Origin: Paenarthrobacter nitroguajacolicus JCM 14115
GTDB lineage: Bacteria > Actinomycetota > Actinomycetes > Actinomycetales > Micrococcaceae
NCBI GenBank assembly: GCA_001313365.1
Contig: BBFS01000044.1
Coordinates: 1-36,449, forward strand
Length of the DNA: 36,449 nucleotides
Direction: 5' to 3'
The position numbers and the translations under genes were made by a program. The number at the start of each line of letters is the position of its first letter. Within the stretch, counting starts at the first letter, position 1. Below the pieces are notes generated by a model. It saw only the letters and a program-made list of their open reading frames with translations. It was not told where the DNA came from and ran no database searches. Shown one piece after another: positions 31,097 to 36,449 of this stretch.

Positions 31097-32243
31097 ATGA
31101 ATCGCTCCGGAGCCTTGAACCCGAGTCCGCGAACGCTCGACATCGAAAGCGTGGTTCACTTCCACCAACTGGTAAGCGCTGGGGCCGGGTCCATGAACGG
31201 CTGGCATGCACAGTCTTTGGACCTTCGGGGCCATTCACAGGACCTCAAGGCGCTGGATCCCCCAAGGGGCCATCTTCCTGGGATGCACTTTCGACGACGG
31301 AGTGGAAGAAAGCCTCCGCCGGCGGGGAGCCTGATCTTCCCCCCAGCTTCACAAGGTGCCCTTCAACCCGTACCGAAGCAGCGTCTACTCGGCCAGTGAA
31401 CTGTACGAGGACATCACCGCCACGGAGTACGAATCCACCCTCGATGCCCGCGTCTACGAATGGAGCATCCTGCCCGGGCAGCGGGGGGGCAGCCTGGACG
31501 CCACCCTCGCCGCAGCCCTGCACGATCACGCCATTGGTGACGCCTTGGACGAGCTGCTGGACCATGGCGCGCTCTCCGGGAGAAAGATGGTTGGCGTCAT
31601 GGGCGGACACGCCGCGCAACGGGGGGCACCAATGCATTCGCCGACGCCGCGCAGTTGGGACGGCTGCTGGCCCAAGCGGCTTTACGGTGGCCACAGGCGG
31701 GGGCCCCCCCGGCGCCATGGAAGCAGCCAACCTTGGTGCCTACTTGAGCGGACTGCCCGACGCCGACTCCACGGCTGCGCTTGAGTCGCTCGCCGCTGTG
31801 CCGGGGGTTCAGGCCCTCCGTGACGGCTTGGGCGCGGCAAGCAGCCGCCGTCGTCGAACGTTATCCCGGCGGCACCCCCGACGCTCGGAATTCCAACATG
31901 GTTCTACGGTCATGAGCCGCCGAATTTGTTCGCCACCCACATCGCCAAATACTTCGCCAACGCCGTCCGGGAAGCGATCCTGCTGGAGCTCTGCAATGGA
32001 GGGATCGTGTTCCTCCCGGGCGCGGCAGGGACGGTGCAGGAGATCTTCCAGGACGCGTGCGAGAACTACTACGGAGCCCCCCCGGAGACCATTACGCCCA
32101 TGGTGTTGGTGGGCCGCGAACACTGGGAACAGACCTTTCCTGCCTGGCCCATGTTGCGCAGCCTCGCGGCCGGGAAGCCCATGGAGGACAGGATCTTCCT
32201 GGTGGATACGGTGGAGGACGCGCTCGCAGTCGTTGCCGGGTAG
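31097..32243 (+). CDS. LOG-like Rossmann-fold nucleotide-binding protein with a long N-terminal part
   Basis: The C-terminal half carries features of the LOG/lysine-decarboxylase-like fold: GVMGGHAAQRG, VATGGGPGAMEAANLGAYLS and, where PGGxGTxxE is expected, LPGAAGTVQEIFQDAC. Classical LOG proteins cleave cytokinin nucleotides and are about 190 residues; this one is near 381. The first 165 residues (VVHFHQLVSAGAGSMNGWHA, QGAIFLGCTF) are of the same general type but lack nucleotide motifs, suggesting a degenerate first domain. ATG at 31097, stop at 32241-32243. Frame changes are near 31258, 31340, 31622-31700, 31805 and 31850. It meets the metalloprotease gene end to end with four bases between. 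The biochemical role is unknown. Confidence 0.8.
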
Positions 32244-32247
32244 GTCC

Positions 32248-33258
32248 TCAGAAGTCTTTGCTGCAGGGGGCCCGTGCCAGCTGGGCCAAACCAGTCCGGT
32301 CGCCGCAGCGTACCCGCGCACCCAGGAGGCTTGGTCGAACATGAGCTGCCGGGGATCATCCACGTGTCCAGGCCGAGGAGGTGTCCCAGCTCATGCATGA
32401 TGACTGCTACGCCGATCTCTTCTCCGCTGGGAGCATCCACGATGTCCGCGAATTGTGGGGGGGCATCCAGGGACACCGTGCCCGTGACGTAGGCTTATAG
32501 CCGTTGCTGAGGCCAATGGAAGAGCTTCCGCCAAGGCCCACGGTCTGCCCGCTCAGGCGTGGCACCTGCTCCGGCTTGCTCCACGCAATGAGGACGGGAG
32601 CCAGCGGTCGCCGTACCTTTCGGGCTGGTACCCGGACCTGTTGGGGGAAGGAACCTCGGAACTGGGGCCGTCGTAGATGAACTTCAATCCTGTGGCTTCG
32701 CCGGCCTGTCGCACGGCTTCTTCCACCAGCGGCTGCCAGGAGGGCGGTGCGAGGTCCGAGTTGATCACATAGTGGATGGGCCGGCACGGCGAGTACGCCA
32801 GCGGAGTTCCGTCTTCCTTGACGGCCAGGAACTTGTACGAGGAACTGGGGGGGCGGTTCAGAGGTGCCGGCGTTCCAAGCGGTGCCTCGGCTTCCTCAAG
32901 TCCCGGAACCGGCTCCTGGCGCTGGCCGAAAGGTGCCAGCCCGGGGGGGCGCGGCGCCTGGCTCTGCGTGGCGGACGATCCGTACAGGAGCTGGTGGAGT
33001 TCGCCGCTGAAGTAGGCTCCCGCGCACACCAGGCCGAGCACGCTGAAAAGGAACAGGATGGCCGCGATGCTGCTGTGCTTGATCGGCGGCCTGACCGATG
33101 GAGGCTCCGGCGGGCGCGGGGGCGTGCGGAAGGTAATTCGGACGAGGGGGATCGGGGGTCCGGCCACTTGGGCGACCCATAAGGTTCCATGGAACCCCCC
33201 CTGACGTGGCGGCTGCGACGGGAAGTGGGGCGCCGCCGTCGGCCGTATTCGTCAGCAT
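32248..33258 (-). CDS. Membrane-anchored matrixin-like zinc protease, copy 1
   Basis: ATG at 33258 with GGAG eight bases upstream gives MLTNTADGGAPLPV, and one frame change at a seven-base run near 33195 leads to PPIPLVRITF. One span (SSIAAILFLFSVLGLVCAGA) anchors a domain with YKFLAVKEDGTPLAYSPCRP, IHYVINSDLAPPSWQPLVEE, YGDRWAPVLIAW and HELGHLLGLDH near residue 288. The last His is restored if one C is added near 32373. Then come DDPRQLMFDQ and the tail QLARAPCSKDF. HExxHxxGxxH binds Zn. It is a close relative of the next upstream gene. The corrected length is about 336 residues. Probably a cell-surface endopeptidase. Confidence 0.82.
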
Positions 33259-33310
33259 AAGTCCCACTCCACCGGGAGTCCATGCCGGGAATGCTTGAAG
33301 CGTGAAAGAG

Positions 33311-34212
33311 TCAGATGTCCTTGCGGCAGGGTGCCGAGGCGAGAAGATGGAGGCCATTCAGGTCGCCCGCCGCGAGGCCGTCGGGGGGGGCGCCGATTTC
33401 CGGGTACATGAGTTGGATCGGGTCATCCACATGGTCAAGGCCCATGACATGGCCCAGCTCGTGTTGCATGACTGCCAGGACGTAGTCGGCCCCGCCGGGA
33501 CTCGCGAGCAGTTCCGTTACCTGTGGGGTGTCCAGCTCCAGGCTCCCGGTGATGTAGCTTTTGGGTCCCTTGTTGAGGGAGTACATGGTGCTGCCTCCCG
33601 TGCCGATGACGTTGTCTGCCAGCGCAGGGGCTTCCACCGGTGTGGTCCAGGAAATCAGCAGGGGGAGCCCACCGGTCGCCGTATTTGGACGGCTGGTAGG
33701 GCTCACGTCGGTCCACCGGCAACTCGTCAGTGGTGCCGTCGTCGATGAACTGGATGCCGGACGCCGCAGAAATATTTGCCAAGGCGGCGGTCAGGAGGGC
33801 GTCTGAGCCAATGGGTGCGGACGCATCGTTGACAACGTAATGGAGCGGACGGCAAGGCGAGTAACCTACCGGGGGGGTGCCGTCGTCGTTCGTGGCCAGG
33901 AACTTATACGAATCGTTGGTGGTGCCGGGCGCTGAAGGCGAGGCCAGTGGGGCGTCCGCCTCCTCAAGTCCGGGCGGCGGCGCGTCGAGGGGGGGCGCGC
34001 CGGTTCGGCTCCACCCGGCTGGTCCTCTGTGGTTCCCGCACGCTCACGCCCGGGAACAGCGCGGTGATGCGAGGGTCGCCCTGCAGGAATCCACTGACCA
34101 GAACGGCGACGACGGCGGCAATGACGGCCATGAGGACGCCGCGGAGAACACGAAAGGCTGTTCCAGTGCGTCGGTGCTTCGGCACGCGCATTGCTTCCCG
34201 CTCCGGGTCCAC
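33311..34212 (-). CDS. Membrane-anchored matrixin-like zinc protease, copy 2
   Basis: I take GTG at 34212 (then DPEREAMRVPKHRRTG), with GGAG four bases upstream; ATG at 34191 is possible. One span (VLMAVIAAVVAVLVSGFL) precedes a linker rich in Pro/Arg. The catalytic domain has YKFLATNDDGTPVGYSPCRP, LHYVVNDASAPIGSDALLTA, PSKYGDRWAPLLISWTT and HELGHVMGLDH (about residue 250), followed by DDPIQLMYP, which fits a Met-turn. The tail is LASAPCRKDI. The two proteases share domain order and the Cys in YSPCRP and APCxKD. One frame change near 33985-33995 and another near 33664 are corrected. The length is about 300 residues. It probably faces outward and is anchored by the N-terminal helix. Confidence 0.87.
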
Positions 34213-34300
34213 GGTTCTCCATTCCTGATGCCCTGGTCACGCGGGGGGGCAGCGCGGAGGACGAACCAACATTACGGTCTCCGGACCGAGCCGTCCAAAC

Positions 34301-35482
34301 TTAGACGATCGCTGCTCCGAACGCCAAGCCCAGACCATACGTGGCCGCCGCCGCACCCAGGCCGATGGCAAGCTGCCGGAGTCCGCGGCTCAGCGGCGAG
34401 GTTCCGGACAACAAGCCGACGACGGCGCCGGTAGCCAGAAGCGCGATACCCACCAGAACGCCGGCCACCAACAAGGCGGCGATGCCCGTCATGCCGAAAA
34501 TGAACGGCAGGATGGGCACAATGCGCCCGAGGCGAAGAAGCAGAAGCTGGACATCGCTGCACCCCCACGCCGAACCGACGGATTCATGATCGTCAGCGGG
34601 TGGCTTCTCCGGCTGCAAGGAAAGGCTGGGATCGCAGTCGCAGCTGAACAATCCCATGCGCTCGGCAGCGCGGTGCTCCGCCGCTTCACGCGTCATGCCA
34701 CGGGCCAAGTACACCAGGACCAACTCGTTGTGCTCGATGTCCAATGACGGTGCCGCGGTCAGAGTGGCCTGCGTCGGCAGGGTCGCGTTAAGGAGCTCCC
34801 GCTGCGAGCGGACCGAGACGTATTCGCCCGCACCCATGGATAGGGCCCCCCCGGCAAGGAGACCCGCGACGCCACTCATGAGCACCACGGGGGGGCTGGG
34901 CACGCCGGTTGCGGCCATGCCCATGACCAGGGAAAGGTTGCTGACCAAACCGTCGTTGGCGCCGAAAACGGCCGCGCGGAAGGTTCCGGAGAGCCGGTTG
35001 CGTCCGCGTGTGGCCAAGCCCCCCCGGACTACTTCTTCGTGGATTTGTTCATCGGCCACCATGGCAGGCGTCGCGGCAGGTTCGGTGCCGTACGGGGAAC
35101 GGCCTTCGGCGCGCTGTGCCAGAGCGAGGACGAACACTGAACCGAAGTTGCGGGCCAGGAAGCCCAGGAACTGGCTGCGGGTGGAAGCTGCCTTGGGCAT
35201 ACCGGCATGCTCGCCAAGGAGCTTGAGCCAGTGGGCTTCGTGCCTGCCTTCGGCTTCGGCCAGGGCGAGCAGGATTTGGCGTTCTTCGCCGTCACGTCGC
35301 TGGGCCAGTTCGCGGTAGACGGCGGCCTCGGCACGCTCATCGGCCAGGTACTGCCGCCACCGGCGAATGTCCGCGTGCGAGGGCGGCGCGGATTGCGTGC
35401 CGGCGTTTTCGGCGGTTGCCGGTTCGGGGGTGGGGTCCGGAGCGGAGCTCGACGAACTGTGGGATTCCTGGTGCATCTGCAC
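34301..35482 (-). CDS. VIT1/CCC1-family transporter with N-terminal ferritin-like domain
   Basis: Iron/manganese transporter-like protein with a fused rubrerythrin/ferritin-type helical bundle. AGGAG precedes either GTG at 35482 or ATG at 35476. Residues about 37-155 carry the ferritin-like part: LADERAEAAVYRELAQR, LALAEAEGRHEAHWLKLL and MVADEQIHEEVVRGG, with Glu/His ligands. The CCC1 part begins GTFRAAVFGANDGLVSNLSL and includes SGVAGLLAGGALSMGAGEYV, followed by the cytoplasmic ALTPxxDIEHNE-like loop and three spans. The frame is open through all 393 codons. Residues near 306-322 are nonetheless scrambled by two compensating errors; the other frame supplies GAAMSSFCFFASG, which fits the family. 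Spans: about five. Confidence 0.92.
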   Translation of the reverse strand: MQMHQESHSSSSSAPDPTPEPATAENAGTQSAPPSHADIRRWRQYLADERAEAAVYRELAQRRDGEERQILLALAEAEGRHEAHWLKLLGEHAGMPKAASTRSQFLGFLARNFGSVFVLALAQRAEGRSPYGTEPAATPAMVADEQIHEEVVRGGLATRGRNRLSGTFRAAVFGANDGLVSNLSLVMGMAATGVPSPPVVLMSGVAGLLAGGALSMGAGEYVSVRSQRELLNATLPTQATLTAAPSLDIEHNELVLVYLARGMTREAAEHRAAERMGLFSCDCDPSLSLQPEKPPADDHESVGSAWGCSDVQLLLLRLGRIVPILPFIFGMTGIAALLVAGVLVGIALLATGAVVGLLSGTSPLSRGLRQLAIGLGAAAATYGLGLAFGAAIV

Positions 35483-35590
35483 TTTGTCTCCTGTGCTTGG
35501 TGGGGTAGTTGCGGCCCCCCCATTGCACGCCCCCCCACACTACCGCTTATCCGCGCGGATTTTTGGCTGGTATTCCTTAACTGGAATGTT

Positions 35591-35600
35591 CGGTGCACCG
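35591..35600. promoter_or_regulatory. Perfect 10-bp palindrome in a divergent promoter region
   Basis: CGGTGCACCG lies in the 260 gene-free bases between the transporter start (35482, minus) and the acidic protein start (35743, plus). It could be an operator half-site core. Nothing else secure is seen there; TTGACC at 35609-35614 is a weak -35 candidate. Confidence 0.25.
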
Positions 35601-35742
35601 TAATTTCCTTGACCCTCGACTGTGCCGGTGCTCAGATGGAAGGACAGGGGGGCGGGGGGGCCCTTCCGCCACTGGATTCCTGCATTCGGGTCAACGGGCT
35701 GAACCGCCCACCAGAACAGGCCCACGAGACGGAGGTTGCACC

Positions 35743-35937
35743 ATGAACACCACCGAATCACACGCCAACTACCCGGAACGGACAACCATTGAGTCCGACC
35801 CGGCCTACGACTACGCCGAAGACCAGGAAGTGGACGAACCCTGGGTAGAGGAAGTGGACGCCCCCGAGGACGACGAACGCGTTGTCCCCCCCATAGATGA
35901 AACTGAAGAGTTCCGCGAGGAAGATGAGGAAGTTTAG
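35743..35937 (+). CDS. Very acidic 64-residue protein of unknown function
   Basis: ATG at 35743 follows a perfect GGAGG with seven bases of spacing, so the gene is well supported although an in-frame ATG lies upstream. The 64 residues (MNTTESHANYPERTTIESDP, then AYDYAEDQEVDEPWVEEV) contain about 26 Asp/Glu and almost no Lys or Arg after residue 15, ending REEDEEV. It is likely disordered. No hydrophobic core, signal or Cys. It does not end in the Gly-Gly-Gln/Glu that would mark Pup. It stands alone between two minus-strand genes. Confidence 0.75.
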   Translation: MNTTESHANYPERTTIESDPAYDYAEDQEVDEPWVEEVDAPEDDERVVPPIDETEEFREEDEEV

Positions 35938-35960
35938 GCCTGTTTCCCGTGCCCTAGAGC

Positions 35961-36434
35961 CTAGTGCCCTAGTGTGAAGTGACGTTGGACGCCCGCCCGT
36001 TTTCCGACGGCCGCAACAGTCACCGTTAGTGTCGTGGACGACTCACACCAGTGCGTCGGCCGGACGGCCTGGGCCAACGCCTGCGCGATGAGCTGCGGTT
36101 GGGCATGTCTGAACTGCTCGGTTCCAGCCTCGGCAGTGATGGTCACCGTGCCCAGGAAGAGGTCGACGGCGGGAATCACCGCGACCGTGGGGGGGGTGGC
36201 CGTTCCGGCCGGGGGTACTGGGTGCTGTGGTGTTTACCGGGGGGGTGGTATCGCTTGGTACGGCAAGGGACTGCTCCTTGGGAGTGCTCTTGCCCGCTCG
36301 GTTGTCTCTGGTCCGGGACGGGCCGCTTCCTCATCCGAACCACCCGTGAACATGGGGTTGGTGTGTGGCCAGTCGGAGCTTGGCACCACATCTCTTGAAG
36401 CTGGGACCACCCTACCGCATTGGTGTTCGGCCAC
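35961..36434 (-). CDS. Hypothetical protein, reading frame unresolved at the N-terminal side
   Basis: The C-terminal frame is convincing: AVIPAVDLFLGTVTITAEAG, then TEQFRHAQPQLIAQALAQAV and QRHFTLGH with TAG at 35961-35963. Further upstream, G runs at 36188-36193 and 36239-36246 break the frame. The sequence before is a Pro/Thr-rich linker (SDTTPPVNTTAPSTPAGTAT in the C-terminal frame) joined to a frame starting at 36434, or at an ATG at 36353 (MFTGGSDEEAARPGPETTER). I cannot tell which start is right, and the gene could extend past the window. No family is recognised. Confidence 0.45.
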
Positions 36435-36449
36435 CCGTTGTGGGGGGGT

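Noticed and set aside
35743..35937. Pup, the prokaryotic ubiquitin-like protein
   Set aside because: Size and acidity fit, but the C-terminus is EEDEEV, not Gly-Gly-Gln or Gly-Gly-Glu, and no proteasome genes are near.

Overview
This window is a high-GC actinobacterial chromosome segment. The gene content and protein sequences point to an Arthrobacter/Paenarthrobacter-like member of the Micrococcaceae; this is inferred from protein resemblance only. The indicators are an FdhF/YdeP-type oxidoreductase with FdhD, DUF6314 and DUF998 proteins, a run of pcrA, lipoprotein, sucC and sucD, GTG and TTG starts, ATGA/GTGA stop-start overlaps and short-leader promoters. No rRNA, IS element, prophage or CRISPR array was seen. 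There is one tRNA, Arg(CCT).

The most important property of the sequence is technical. Runs of G or C four or more long are often one or two bases too long, and some doublets or triplets are one base short. Housekeeping genes such as sucD and pcrA are therefore broken into several frames that rejoin perfectly when run lengths are corrected. I annotate such genes as single CDSs spanning all fragments. I regard the frameshifts as consensus errors, not as pseudogenes.

Layout: 1-4531 (+) carries moeA (5' truncated), an FdhF/YdeP molybdopterin oxidoreductase and fdhD, which is a molybdoenzyme with its cofactor-maturation functions. 4665-7715 (+) is a GH38 alpha-mannosidase. 7752-11986 (-) is a five-gene unit: a polar amino-acid ABC importer (binding lipoprotein, permease, ATPase) followed by two tandem, related, single-span membrane proteins of unknown function, each with two matching cysteines. 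12223-13663 (-) is a tightly coupled three-gene operon: a putative DNA-binding protein, a small membrane protein and a multi-span membrane protein. 13731-17457 (+) is an ABC-F ATPase behind a probable promoter and a strong intrinsic terminator in its own leader (candidate attenuator), followed 3 bases later by an ABC exporter.

17514-18466 (-) holds a NUDIX hydrolase, a DUF6314 protein and tRNA-Arg(CCT). 18578-20354 holds a DUF998 membrane protein (+) that meets a coupled membrane-protein/lipoprotein pair (-). 20435-24638 (+) holds an inositol-monophosphatase-family enzyme, the PcrA/UvrD helicase and a lipoprotein. 24905-26994 (+) is sucCD, between two clear terminators. 27135-30094 (-) is a large secreted modular protein: PIG-L deacetylase, a probable beta-sandwich module, chitobiase-type repeats and FG-GAP/VCBS repeats. 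30222-32243 is a divergent pair, a PuuD-like glutamine amidotransferase (-) and a LOG-like Rossmann protein (+). 32248-34212 (-) is a tandem pair of membrane-anchored matrixin-like zinc proteases. 34301-35482 (-) is a ferritin-like/VIT1-CCC1 transporter. The right end has a 64-residue very acidic protein (+) and a poorly resolved small gene (-).

The strongest candidates for something undescribed are the paired-cysteine membrane proteins beside the amino-acid importer, the leader terminator of the ABC-F operon, the modular PIG-L protein, and the DNA-binding/membrane three-gene operon.
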